A stretch of 64,000 nucleotides of DNA, taken from contig NZ_QOUX01000001.1 of assembly GCF_004116265.1 (NCBI RefSeq), positions 372,001 through 436,000 on the forward strand, given 5' to 3'. The translations under genes and the position numbers were made by a program. Numbering within the stretch: position 1 is the stretch's first letter; each line of letters opens with the position of its first letter. The notes under the pieces were generated by a model. It was not told where the DNA came from. It saw nothing but the letters and a program-made list of their open reading frames with translations, and ran no database searches. Positions 49,659 through 58,223 of this stretch are shown piece after piece. The stretch is from Anaerobacillus alkaliphilus. GTDB lineage: Bacteria; Bacillota; Bacilli; Bacillales; Anaerobacillaceae.

Positions 49659-51744
49659 CAGAAAACGGGTTGGAGTGATTACAGGAACAGAAATGACGAG
49701 AGTAGCTTTAAGTAAGCAATTAGAGGAAACGATTGGTGATATTGTTCAAGTTGATAGTTATGCTCTTGATGAGTGGACTGGCGGCCTGATCACGGCTGAT
49801 GTTCTTATCGTTTCATCGGAGGTATTAGTAGAAGAACCGGGATTTAAAGTTGTCTCTCGGGACGTGCCGATTATTGTTGCCAAACGAATTATTAACTATA
49901 ACTTTATTGATAGACTTTTATCAATTCCAGAAGGAACGGATGTATTACTAGTAAACGATGTGAAGTCAACGGTTTATGAATCAATAAGTTCTCTAGAAAA
50001 ATTAGGGGTCGACCATTTAAACTACATTCCTCATCTGCCAGGTGAAACACCAATACGTCCTGTAACTATTGCGATCACTCCAGGAGAAATTGCGTACGTA
50101 CCAGAATGGGTAGAAAGGGTCATTGATATTGGACCTAGGTTACTAGATTTATCGACGATATTAGAAGCACTTCGTTTTTTTGAGCTTGATCATGAGGTAA
50201 GTCTATCAGAGAAGTATATGAAAAAAATCATCCAGTTATCTAGAGAATTAATCAAAACAAACCAGGAAACACTGCTATTAAACACACATCTTAAGAAAGT
50301 CATTGATGGTGTTCATGATGGAATATTAGCGATCAATGCTCAAGGTGTGATTACAGCTTTTAATGAAAATCTAGAGTCAATTTTATCGATCTCTAGGGAA
50401 ACAGCCATTGGTAGAAAAATAGATGATATTATTTCTGATACGAATTTACTATATTTTATTATTAATGGTGACATAGAGGATAATATGTTGGTATCAACAA
50501 CGCACTACGAAGTTGTCGTCAATCGTTTTAAAATTATCACGGATCACTCGATTGTTTGTACGTTTAAAGATACGAAAAAAACAATTGAGATTGAGAAAAA
50601 ATTAAAACAAAAAATGGTAAGTCAAGGTTATGTTGCCAAATATAAGTTGAATGATATTATTGGTGAGAGTACAAAAATTCAAGAGGCAAAGCAAATTGCC
50701 AATAAATTAGCTAAAACAAACTTAACGGTGTTAATAGAAGGTGAGTCAGGCACCGGAAAAGAACTTTTTGCAAGTGCAATTCATTCGTTATCCGAGCGAA
50801 GAGTTGGACCTTACTTAGCAGTCAATTTCAGCGCATTGCCAGAAGATTTAGTAGAGGCAGAGTTGTTTGGTTATGAGGAAGGCTCGTTTACTGGAGCAAA
50901 AAAAGGTGGAAAAGTAGGCTTGTTTGAGCAAGCAAATGGTGGAACGATTTTTCTAGATGAAATAGGGGATATCTCTCCCAAAATTCAAGCGAGATTACTT
51001 CGTGTTTTACAAGAAAAAGAGATTATGAGAATTGGTGGAAATAAAATTATTCCAATCGACGTGCGAATTATTGCTGCAACCAATTGTAACTTTGTAGAGA
51101 TGATCCATAACGGTAAATTCAGAGTGGATCTCTATCATCGCTTAAAAGCCTTGTATTTGCGGTTGCCACCATTGCGAGAACGTCTTGAGGATTTGCCCTA
51201 TCTCATCCGTCATTTTATGATTATGAACGGAAAAGAACATATTTATATTGAAGACGAAGTGTTGCTTCAACTGCAATCGTATTCTTGGAATGGAAATATC
51301 CGAGAATTGAAAAATACAATTGATTACATGCTCACCGTTTGCGATGGAACGAAAATCCGCTTAACTGATGTACCGAACCATCATTTCTTTGAAGTAGATA
51401 TCGTAGCTCCAGTCCAGGATAGTCAAAGGGAATATGGTCAAACGAAACAAGAGAAGCTAAAAGAGATTTTGTTAGATTGGGATACAAATGGTGAGCGTAC
51501 AGAATATTTGTTTTTATTGAATGAAATTTATGAACTAAATCAACAAAAAGAATTAGTGGGAAGAAAAAAGCTATCTCAGCTAGCGGAAGCCCACTTGAAT
51601 TATTCTTTAACAGAACAACAAATTCGCTACCGACTTCAGTATCTTGAAGAGCTTGGGTTTATTAGCAAAAGAAAAGGTCGAGCTGGAACAAAGATAACCC
51701 CAGAAGGTAGAGAACTTCTTATATTGGATGGTGAATGGACATGA
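49651..51744 (+). CDS. Sigma-54-dependent transcriptional activator with PAS and AAA+ domains and a winged-helix C-terminus
   Basis: 697 aa. N-terminal ~200 residues form a sensor resembling the PrpR_N type (VGVITGTEMTRVAL..., DVPIIVAKR). A PAS domain follows (about 220-310: VIDGVHDGILAINAQGVITA). AAA+ domain about 335-560 with Walker A GESGTGKE (364-371), sigma-54 contact loop GSFTGA (411-416; Ser for the usual Ala) and Walker B GTIFLDEIGD (431-440). The C-terminus lacks a Fis-type HTH; instead residues ~640-690 (KLSQLAEAHLNYSLTEQQIR ... LEELGFISKRKGRAG) look like a winged helix. It should activate the sigma-54 promoter at 43452 through the inverted repeat at 43340, possibly sensing a peptide or amino acid. 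Confidence 0.92.
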   Translation: MYSRKRVGVITGTEMTRVALSKQLEETIGDIVQVDSYALDEWTGGLITADVLIVSSEVLVEEPGFKVVSRDVPIIVAKRIINYNFIDRLLSIPEGTDVLLVNDVKSTVYESISSLEKLGVDHLNYIPHLPGETPIRPVTIAITPGEIAYVPEWVERVIDIGPRLLDLSTILEALRFFELDHEVSLSEKYMKKIIQLSRELIKTNQETLLLNTHLKKVIDGVHDGILAINAQGVITAFNENLESILSISRETAIGRKIDDIISDTNLLYFIINGDIEDNMLVSTTHYEVVVNRFKIITDHSIVCTFKDTKKTIEIEKKLKQKMVSQGYVAKYKLNDIIGESTKIQEAKQIANKLAKTNLTVLIEGESGTGKELFASAIHSLSERRVGPYLAVNFSALPEDLVEAELFGYEEGSFTGAKKGGKVGLFEQANGGTIFLDEIGDISPKIQARLLRVLQEKEIMRIGGNKIIPIDVRIIAATNCNFVEMIHNGKFRVDLYHRLKALYLRLPPLRERLEDLPYLIRHFMIMNGKEHIYIEDEVLLQLQSYSWNGNIRELKNTIDYMLTVCDGTKIRLTDVPNHHFFEVDIVAPVQDSQREYGQTKQEKLKEILLDWDTNGERTEYLFLLNEIYELNQQKELVGRKKLSQLAEAHLNYSLTEQQIRYRLQYLEELGFISKRKGRAGTKITPEGRELLILDGEWT

Positions 51745-52886
51745 TAAAACTTATAAAAAACGGAGAGGTTTACGCTCCTGAATATTTAGGAAAACAGACA
51801 GTACTAGTCGTCGATCACAAGATTGCGAAAATTGGAGAAGTGAATGAAGCCATTTTAAATACAGACTTAGATGTAGAAGTGATTGACGCGGAAGGATGTA
51901 TCGTGATGCCGGGAATGATTGATCCCCATGTACACCTAATTGGGGGCGGTGGGGAAGGTGGATTTGCCACACGGACTCCTGAAATTCAACTCTCAGATAT
52001 CGTGCGATCTGGTATTACGACAGTCGTGGGTTGTTTAGGAACGGATGGTACCACTAGACATATGACGTCTCTACTGGCAAAGGCTCGTGGCCTAGAAGAA
52101 GAAGGGATCACAACGTTTATTTACACTGGTAACTACCATGTACCAACTCCAACAATCACTTGTTGTGTGAAAGATGATATTATCATCGTCGATAAAATCA
52201 TTGGTGCAGGAGAAATTGCTATATCTGATTCAAGATCTGCTCAACCTTCTGTCCACGAAATTGCGAAGCTGGTAGCAGAAGCGAGAATTGGTGGATTACT
52301 AAGTGGAAAAGCAGGTGTCACTCATTTTCATATTGGACCTGGGAAACAACGCTTGCAGTTCTTGCATCAAATTATGGAAGACTATGAGATCCCAGCTTCA
52401 AAGATTTATTGTACACATATCACAAGAAGTAAAGAACTGGTCGATGACGCAATTACGCTTGCTAACAAAGGCTCTTTTGTTGATATGACTGCTGATAACG
52501 ATACAGGAGAATGGTTTAGCTACTACAAGGAAAACGGTGGTGATCTTAACCAACTGACGTTCTCTTCAGATGGAAATGGAAGTTTACCTGTGTTTGATCA
52601 AAATGGAAAGCTTATGGGGATAGGTGTTGCAAGTACGTATACCTTATATGAGACGTTTGTGGCGACCGTTCGTGATCAAGGATGTCCTTTAGAAGAGGTA
52701 ATACCAGTTGTCACCTCGAATACAGCAACAGCACTGCAATTAAAGCATAAAGGACGATTAGTAAAAGGGAACGATGCTGACTTACTTCTTTTAGATAAAG
52801 ATCAATTAGCAATCAGGCACGTGTTTGCTAAAGGGAAACAGATGGTGAAAAACGGTGAAGTCATCGTGAAAGGTACGTTTGAATAA
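51741..52886 (+). CDS. iadA: Isoaspartyl dipeptidase
   Basis: About 381 aa from ATG 51741, which overlaps the regulator stop as ATGA (ATG 51735 is two codons earlier). Amidohydrolase fold: metal-binding His pair in DPHVHLIGGGGEGG, bridging Lys in SGKAGVTHFHIGPG with a further His, CTHITRS, and the catalytic Asp in FSSDGNGS; the terminal VKGTFE also matches Escherichia coli IadA. Cleaves beta-aspartyl dipeptides that arise from damaged proteins, releasing Asp. Its place with a peptide importer indicates use of external isoaspartyl peptides as nutrient. Confidence 0.94.
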   Translation: MIKLIKNGEVYAPEYLGKQTVLVVDHKIAKIGEVNEAILNTDLDVEVIDAEGCIVMPGMIDPHVHLIGGGGEGGFATRTPEIQLSDIVRSGITTVVGCLGTDGTTRHMTSLLAKARGLEEEGITTFIYTGNYHVPTPTITCCVKDDIIIVDKIIGAGEIAISDSRSAQPSVHEIAKLVAEARIGGLLSGKAGVTHFHIGPGKQRLQFLHQIMEDYEIPASKIYCTHITRSKELVDDAITLANKGSFVDMTADNDTGEWFSYYKENGGDLNQLTFSSDGNGSLPVFDQNGKLMGIGVASTYTLYETFVATVRDQGCPLEEVIPVVTSNTATALQLKHKGRLVKGNDADLLLLDKDQLAIRHVFAKGKQMVKNGEVIVKGTFE

Positions 52887-52893
52887 GTGTGCA

Positions 52894-52927
52894 GACGCAA
52901 GGGCTTAGAGGCTCTTGCGTATTTTTT
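52894..52927 (+). terminator. Terminator of the isoaspartyl-peptide operon
   Basis: Stem acgcaagggc / gctcttgcgt (52894-52920) followed by a T-run, 8 nt after iadA. Confidence 0.85.
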
Positions 52928-52991
52928 AGGTACATAAATCTGGAATTGGAATTTTTCAAATGGTACGATACAGTATGAGGTGAAAAAGGGT

Positions 52992-53291
52992 ATGGCGTTT
53001 GGAATAAAACGGGATGAGTTAGTAACCTGGAAGAACAAAGTAAAAGAAGGCGAGATAGCGTTTCTCACCCATTATTGGTATGATCCCAGATTTCCTGAGG
53101 TTAAGACAGTCACAAAAGTTGGTTGTGCAGATCTTGAAAAGCTAATCGCTTGGGGGAAACAATATAACATACCAGCAAAATACATAGATAATCGCTATGA
53201 TTTTCCTCATTTTGATTTATTAGGGGAAAGGCAAGTTGAAATCATGTCTAGTGAAAATAAGTTAGATCAGTTACAAAGGTTTAAAAGATAA
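52992..53291 (+). CDS. YneQ-like conserved small protein
   Basis: 99 aa from ATG 52992 (GAGGTG 9 nt upstream). Opens MAFGIKRDELVTWKNKVKEG and contains THYWYDPRFPEVKTVTKVGC, DLEKLIAWGKQY and FPHFDLLGERQ. I recognise this as the uncharacterised Bacillus YneQ type. Fourteen nt before the HemD-like gene, so it probably opens the 52992-54315 operon. Function unknown. Confidence 0.78.
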   Translation: MAFGIKRDELVTWKNKVKEGEIAFLTHYWYDPRFPEVKTVTKVGCADLEKLIAWGKQYNIPAKYIDNRYDFPHFDLLGERQVEIMSSENKLDQLQRFKR

Positions 53292-53305
53292 GGTGGGATT
53301 AGAAG

Positions 53306-54115
53306 ATGAGTCTTATAGGTAAAAAGGTAGTATTAGCTGCGTCAAGAAAATTAGAGGAAATGAGTGTTCTGATCGAAAAGCAGGGCGGTACTCCGGTCAT
53401 CCGTTCATTACAAGGAACTGTTTTTCTAGCGGAAAAGGAAGTTGAGCCAGTGCTGAAAGAGCTAGTGTCAGAAAAAGCTGATATGTTGATTTTTACAACT
53501 GGGATCGGACTTGAGACATTGCTTGAGATTACAGCAAAACTTGGGATACAGGAGCAGTTCATAGAAATCATTAACCAAGCAGACGTAGCTTCAAGGGGAT
53601 ATAAAACATTTGGGGCCTTAAAGAAAATCGGTATCAAGCCAATGGCTGTAGATGAAGATGGGACAACAGATGGATTAATAAAAGCACTTAAAGGGTATAG
53701 TTTTGAAGGGAAAAGAGTAGCTGTACAGCTTCATGGTGATCCAGCACCACGGTTAATAACATTTCTAGAAGATCAGGGTGCCAGCGTCTTGCAAATTCTC
53801 CCTTATCAGCATATTTCACCTGAAGCTGAAACAGTTGAAAAACTCTGTCAGGAATTAGTAGATAAAGAAGTTGATGCTGTATGTTTTACAACTGCGATAC
53901 AAGTTCGCTCGCTCTTTTATTATGCTAAAGAACATGGGTATCTAGAGGATATCGTTGAAGCATTTAAAAAAAATGTGCTGGCTGTTGCTGTAGGGAAGGT
54001 AACTGCAGAAGCACTACGTGAAGAGAAAATTGAGAAGTATTTAGCGCCAGAACTTGAGCGAATGGGAGCAATGATTGTGGAGCTTTCGAAATACTATAAG
54101 GAGAACAATGTATGA
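53306..54115 (+). CDS. Uroporphyrinogen-III synthase-like protein (HemD family)
   Basis: 269 aa. HemD bilobal fold signatures: KKVVLAASRKLEEMSVLIEK, MLIFTTGIGLETLLEI, VAVQLHGDPAPRLITFLEDQ, and AVCFTTAIQVRSLFYYA. The family closes hydroxymethylbilane to uroporphyrinogen III, but this copy lies outside a hem operon, next to YneQ- and YwbE-like genes, and may be a paralogue dedicated to siroheme or of changed function. The stop overlaps ywbE by 4 nt. Confidence 0.82.
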   Translation: MSLIGKKVVLAASRKLEEMSVLIEKQGGTPVIRSLQGTVFLAEKEVEPVLKELVSEKADMLIFTTGIGLETLLEITAKLGIQEQFIEIINQADVASRGYKTFGALKKIGIKPMAVDEDGTTDGLIKALKGYSFEGKRVAVQLHGDPAPRLITFLEDQGASVLQILPYQHISPEAETVEKLCQELVDKEVDAVCFTTAIQVRSLFYYAKEHGYLEDIVEAFKKNVLAVAVGKVTAEALREEKIEKYLAPELERMGAMIVELSKYYKENNV

Positions 54116-54315
54116 ACGGACAAATACGTAGCAATATCCAACCAGGTGTTGAAGTAGAGGTCGTCTTAAAGCAGGACCAACGGAGTGGAAAAACGACGCG
54201 AGGAATTGTCAAAGATATATTAACAAACTCTGCCAATCACCCTCATGGCATTAAAGTTCGACTTCAGGACGGACAAGTAGGTCGTGTAAAAGTGATTTTA
54301 AATGGTAATAATTAA
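54112..54315 (+). CDS. ywbE: YwbE-family protein
   Basis: 67 aa. The hallmark RSNIQPGVEVEVVLKQDQRS and NSANHPHGIKVRLQDGQVGR make this an unmistakable YwbE, a small KOW/SH3-like beta-barrel protein common in Firmicutes. Its function is not established. Overlaps the HemD-like gene (ATGA). Confidence 0.92.
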   Translation: MNGQIRSNIQPGVEVEVVLKQDQRSGKTTRGIVKDILTNSANHPHGIKVRLQDGQVGRVKVILNGNN

Positions 54316-54379
54316 ACGAGTAAGTCTTCCTCTTATGTGGTATAAATAATTAAATCATTAAGTAGAGGAGGTTCATTGG

Positions 54380-55075
54380 ATGAAATGGTATCGATTTTTC
54401 TTACTAATGGCCACAATTGTTTTACTTGTGGGTTGTGGAGAAGAAACAAATGGTGGGCAGGAGAATGATACAAATTCAGAAATAGGGCAAGAAGCCCCAG
54501 ATGAAACTGAAACGACTGATGAAAGTACAGAAACAGACAGCAATGAGGAGACAAATACGGATGCTGAACAAGCTTTTGCAGATCCTGAGCATGTTGCAGA
54601 CGAACTAGTAGCTGCCATGGATAGTCAAGATATGGAAACGATTGCTAACCTTGTTCATCCTGCTAAAGGTGTTCGTTTTTCACCTTATGCCTATGTTCAT
54701 GTTGATACGGATCAAGTATTTTCTGCTGATGAAATTTTAGTTTTAATGGAAGACGACACCGTTTACGAGTGGGGCGTATTTGATGGATCAGGTTACCCTA
54801 TTGAAATGACGTTTCAAGAGTACTTTTACCGATTTGTATATGATGAGGATTACGCGAACGCCGAGGAAAAAGCTGTGAATGAGAGGCTCGGAGCTGGGAA
54901 CACACTAGATAACACGTCTGAAATCTATCCAGATGCAACGGTTGTTGAATATCATTTTACAGGATTCGATCCGGAATTTGCAGGAATGGATTGGAGAAGT
55001 CTTCGTTTAGTGTTTGAGGAACTAGACGGTGCCTGGTACTTGGTCGGGGTAATCCATGATGAATGGACAATTTAA
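54380..55075 (+). CDS. Lipoprotein of unknown function
   Basis: 231 aa. Signal peptide with lipobox LLVGC (Cys at about 20), followed by a 50-residue acidic low-complexity linker rich in Glu/Thr/Asp, then a folded domain (ELVAAMDSQDMETIANLVHP..., VVEYHFTGFDPEFAGMDWRS) ending WYLVGVIHDEWTI, typical of NTF2-like extracytoplasmic domains by pattern only. RBS AGAGGAGG. Anchored on the outer face of the membrane. Confidence 0.82.
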   Translation: MKWYRFFLLMATIVLLVGCGEETNGGQENDTNSEIGQEAPDETETTDESTETDSNEETNTDAEQAFADPEHVADELVAAMDSQDMETIANLVHPAKGVRFSPYAYVHVDTDQVFSADEILVLMEDDTVYEWGVFDGSGYPIEMTFQEYFYRFVYDEDYANAEEKAVNERLGAGNTLDNTSEIYPDATVVEYHFTGFDPEFAGMDWRSLRLVFEELDGAWYLVGVIHDEWTI

Positions 55076-55080
55076 TTTAG

Positions 55081-55112
55081 GAGGCACTTGCTATTAGGCA
55101 GGTGCCTTTTCC
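55081..55112 (+). terminator. Terminator after lipoprotein gene
   Basis: Stem aggcacttgc / gcaggtgcct (one G-T pair) followed by tttt. Confidence 0.8.
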
Positions 55113-55167
55113 TATGAAAAATGAATGTAGAGTCCCTGTTTTACTAATAATAGGTAGGTACATTTTA

Positions 55168-56514
55168 ATGAAAGTGGGAGATCTTTTGTCTAGTGCTCAT
55201 GAAGTTGATGTAGTCATTATTGGGGCTGGTCTCGCTGGCTTAGCGGCAGCTTTAGAATTACAAAAGCGGAACATCTCCTTTGTAGTCTTAGAGGCGAGCG
55301 AACGTCCTGGAGGAAGAGTGTATAGCTTACAGACAAAAGACAGAATTACGATTGATCTAGGTGCTCAGTGGATTGAAAAAGAGCATGTTCGGATGAAGAA
55401 ACTGCTGTCTCAGTTTGGTTTGAAAACAGTTTCAACGTACAAGGAAGGCAATTCTATCTATAAGTTTAGAGACCGAGTAACGAAAGGGAAGTTGCCTCCT
55501 TTATCAGCAAGCGGCTACCTAGATTTTTTGCAGTTTACAGTGAAGTTAAATAAAGTTAGTAAGGCTTTGGATTCTTTGGAACCTTGGGAAAGTGAGCATG
55601 CCAAGGATCTTGATAAAATAACGATGGAACAATTTCTTCTAGATCATACGTATACAGCTAGTGCGGGAAGTGTTTATAAATATTTGCTTGAAGAAATGAT
55701 TTGCTGTAATCTTCATGAGGTTTCAGCACTAGATTTACTGTGGTGTGTGAAAACTGCCGGCTCAGTTAACAAGTTTCGAAATTCTGAGGACATTTGGATT
55801 AAAGATGGCGTTGGTATGCTTGTGAATAAAATTGCTAAGCGAATTGAGGATCGTATTTACTATCGACAGCCAGTTACTAGGATTACCTATGAGGAAGGGG
55901 GAGCAAGTGTCAAAACTATGAACGGTGGTTGTTGGAAGGGAAAACGGGTGATTGTGGCTATTCCCCCTAATTTACAAGCGAAAATTCATTATCAACCTCC
56001 ATTACCATTCGTAAGGGCACAATTGCTCGAGCGATCGGGTCTTCCTTCAGTAATAAAAGCAGTGATTATCTACAAAAAACCTTTTTGGCGCGAAAAAGGA
56101 TTAAGTGGCATTATTAATTCAGATACAGGACCTATAAATGAAACCGCGGATAGTTCCCCGAAAGACGGAAGGCGTGGGGTGTTAACGGTGCTAATTACAG
56201 GAGATAGTGCTAGGGCAGAGGTCAACGCTAATGAGATTTTAGCTGAATTAGTACCGTTTTTAGGGAATGAAGCTCTGGAGCCGTTAGAGGTATATTTACA
56301 TAACTGGTCAGAGCAAGAATGGACTCGGGGAGGCTATGGTGTTCATTTTGCACCAGGTGTCCTAACTAGCTATGGCAAAGCTTTAATAGACCCGGTAGCT
56401 TGCATCCATTGGGCAGGAACCGAAACAGCGACAGAGTGGCGCTTGTTTATGGAAGGTGCAGTACAGTCAGGGGAAAGAGCGGCGTTTGAGGTTATTGAAC
56501 AGATTAGGTGCTAG
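55168..56514 (+). CDS. FAD-dependent amine oxidase-family protein
   Basis: 448 aa from ATG 55168; earlier in-frame starts lie within or next to the terminator. FAD-binding VVIIGAGLAGLAAALELQ, the ADP-binding Glu in VVLEASERPGGRVYS, and the C-terminal FAD contact HWAGTETATEWRLFMEGAV are typical of flavin monoamine oxidases. Loop EWTRGGYGVHFAPG also fits. Oxidises an amine, substrate unknown. Followed by a tandem repeat array. Confidence 0.9.
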   Translation: MKVGDLLSSAHEVDVVIIGAGLAGLAAALELQKRNISFVVLEASERPGGRVYSLQTKDRITIDLGAQWIEKEHVRMKKLLSQFGLKTVSTYKEGNSIYKFRDRVTKGKLPPLSASGYLDFLQFTVKLNKVSKALDSLEPWESEHAKDLDKITMEQFLLDHTYTASAGSVYKYLLEEMICCNLHEVSALDLLWCVKTAGSVNKFRNSEDIWIKDGVGMLVNKIAKRIEDRIYYRQPVTRITYEEGGASVKTMNGGCWKGKRVIVAIPPNLQAKIHYQPPLPFVRAQLLERSGLPSVIKAVIIYKKPFWREKGLSGIINSDTGPINETADSSPKDGRRGVLTVLITGDSARAEVNANEILAELVPFLGNEALEPLEVYLHNWSEQEWTRGGYGVHFAPGVLTSYGKALIDPVACIHWAGTETATEWRLFMEGAVQSGERAAFEVIEQIRC

Positions 56515-56582
56515 GGCGTGGATTGGGAGATCCGTGATCTAATGGGTAGAACGGAGGACGTACGAAAAATAAACTTCTAATC

Positions 56583-57100
56583 GAGCTGAATCGATCACGG
56601 ATATGTAAGTAACTGGAAAGGTTGTGCTCGGTTTGAGTTGAATTGAATACGAATATGTAAGTAACTGGTAAATCGGTGCTCGGTTTGAGCTGAATTGAAT
56701 ACAAATATGTAAGTAACTGGTAAATTGGTGCTCGGTTTGAGCTGAATTGAATACAAATATGTAAGTAACTGGTAAATCGGTGCTCGGTTAGAGCTGAATC
56801 GATCACAGATATGTAAGTAACTGGTAAATTGGTGCTCGGTTTGAGCTGAATTGAATACGGATATGTAAGTAACTGGTAAATCGGTGCTCGGTTAGAGCTG
56901 AATCGAATACAGATATGGAAGTAACTGGTAAATCGGTGCTCGGTTAGAGCTGAATTGAATACAAAACTGTAAGCAAGTTGAAAAAATGTGTTCCAATATG
57001 GATTATTGGAACACAAAACTGTAAGTAAATGGAAAAAATGACGTTCCAACAAAGGTAATGGAGCATAAAGTTGTAAGTAATTGGAATGTTATTGTTCAAA
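56583..57100. repeat. 52-bp tandem repeat array
   Basis: Eight head-to-tail copies of a 52-bp unit (…gtaagtaactggtaaatcgg…, gtgctcggtttgagctgaat) at phases 56589, 56641, 56693, 56745, 56797, 56849, 56901 and 56953, about 90 percent alike, then two or three decayed copies to about 57100 keeping only ...ctgtaagtaa.tgg. No unique spacers, so it is not a CRISPR. The minus strand is open through it in all phases, giving a long false reading frame. Confidence 0.9.
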
Positions 57101-57213
57101 AAGAAAGGTTAATCCATTTCCGGCTTGTCACCACTACCCAAATAAATTTTTAGTATAAGGAAACTGCATGGTGTTAGATTTCCGTTATAATACATACTGA
57201 GGGGGGCTTGGTT

Positions 57214-58062
57214 ATGACAACGATCATAGATACAATAAAGCAGCGTAAATCGATTCGGACATTTGAAACAAATAAAATCTCTAATGAACACCTATTACAG
57301 TTGCAAGACTACATAGACGATGAAGAAAATCTTGTTGGTCCATTAGGGAGAAAGTGTAGAGTTGAATTAATTCAAATTAAAAACAATGTCTCTGACAAAG
57401 GAATTAAGCTTGGTACATATGGGTTTATTAAAAACCATCAAGGTTATTTAGTGGGGATTATTGAGAATACAAAAATGGACTTAGTGGAGTTTGGATACAT
57501 ATTTGAAAAAGTAATCTTATTTGCAACGGAGATCGGAATTGGGACCTGCTGGATTGGAGGAACCTTTAATCGAAATTCTTTTTCGAAAGAAATTGGCGTA
57601 AGTGATAATGAATTTATTCCTTGTATTACGCCGATTGGCTATGCTAAGGAAAAGCAACGACTATTTGATAAAACACTTCGTTATGTGACAAAAGCAGATA
57701 ATAAGAAGAGTTGGGAGGAGTTATTCTTTTATGAAGACTTTGAGACTCCCTTTTTGACACAGCAGGCACCGGAGTTTGAAATCCCCTTAGAGATGGTTCG
57801 ACTTGGACCTTCTGCTTCAAATAAGCAACCTTGGAGGATTGTGTTTTGTAAAACAACGAAGCAATTTCATTTTTACCTAAATCATACCCCAAACTATAAT
57901 AAGCTCGGCTTTGACATGCAGTTAATTGATATCGGTATAGCTATGAGTCATTTTGAACTTAGTTGCACGGAAGTTGGGAATCAAGGTCAATGGAACATAG
58001 CAAACCCAGGTGTCCGAGTACCAAATGAACATATGGAATATATCATTAGCTGGGTGTACTAA
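57214..58062 (+). CDS. Nitroreductase-family protein (TM-nitroreductase type)
   Basis: 282 aa from ATG 57214, 7 nt after AGGGGGG. Two nitroreductase half-motifs: IKQRKSIRTFETNKIS at the start, IGIGTCWIGGTFNRNSF, and VRLGPSASNKQPWRIVF, where FMN phosphate is normally bound. About 80 residues longer than simple nitroreductases. Flavin-dependent reductase, substrate unknown. A TATAAT at 57186 suggests its own promoter. Confidence 0.87.
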   Translation: MTTIIDTIKQRKSIRTFETNKISNEHLLQLQDYIDDEENLVGPLGRKCRVELIQIKNNVSDKGIKLGTYGFIKNHQGYLVGIIENTKMDLVEFGYIFEKVILFATEIGIGTCWIGGTFNRNSFSKEIGVSDNEFIPCITPIGYAKEKQRLFDKTLRYVTKADNKKSWEELFFYEDFETPFLTQQAPEFEIPLEMVRLGPSASNKQPWRIVFCKTTKQFHFYLNHTPNYNKLGFDMQLIDIGIAMSHFELSCTEVGNQGQWNIANPGVRVPNEHMEYIISWVY

Positions 58063-58167
58063 TATAATAGGGGACTACCTATGTATTAATAGAATTATGG
58101 ACAACTGTTCCTGATGAAAATGCTAGGTTTTTCATAAATAGACTTATAAACTACTAAATTCATCTAT

Positions 58168-58194
58168 ACGACTTGGTATTTGTGACATAGGATA
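58168..58194 (+). promoter_or_regulatory. Sigma-K-like promoter of spore-layer gene 1
   Basis: AC, 16-bp spacer, CATAGGATA, matching the sigma-K -10 consensus CATANNNTA and minimal -35 AC. The same pattern precedes the paralogue at 59154. Confidence 0.5.
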
Positions 58195-58223
58195 TAACAA
58201 ATACTAAGGAGGTGACATGTTAG

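Noticed and set aside
56504-57052. 182-codon minus-strand reading frame
   Set aside because: It is produced by the 52-bp tandem array, which lacks stops in all three minus phases; the translation cycles with a 52-residue period and has no RBS or family likeness.
56583-57100. CRISPR array
   Set aside because: The whole 52-bp unit is repeated without unique spacers and no cas genes are nearby.
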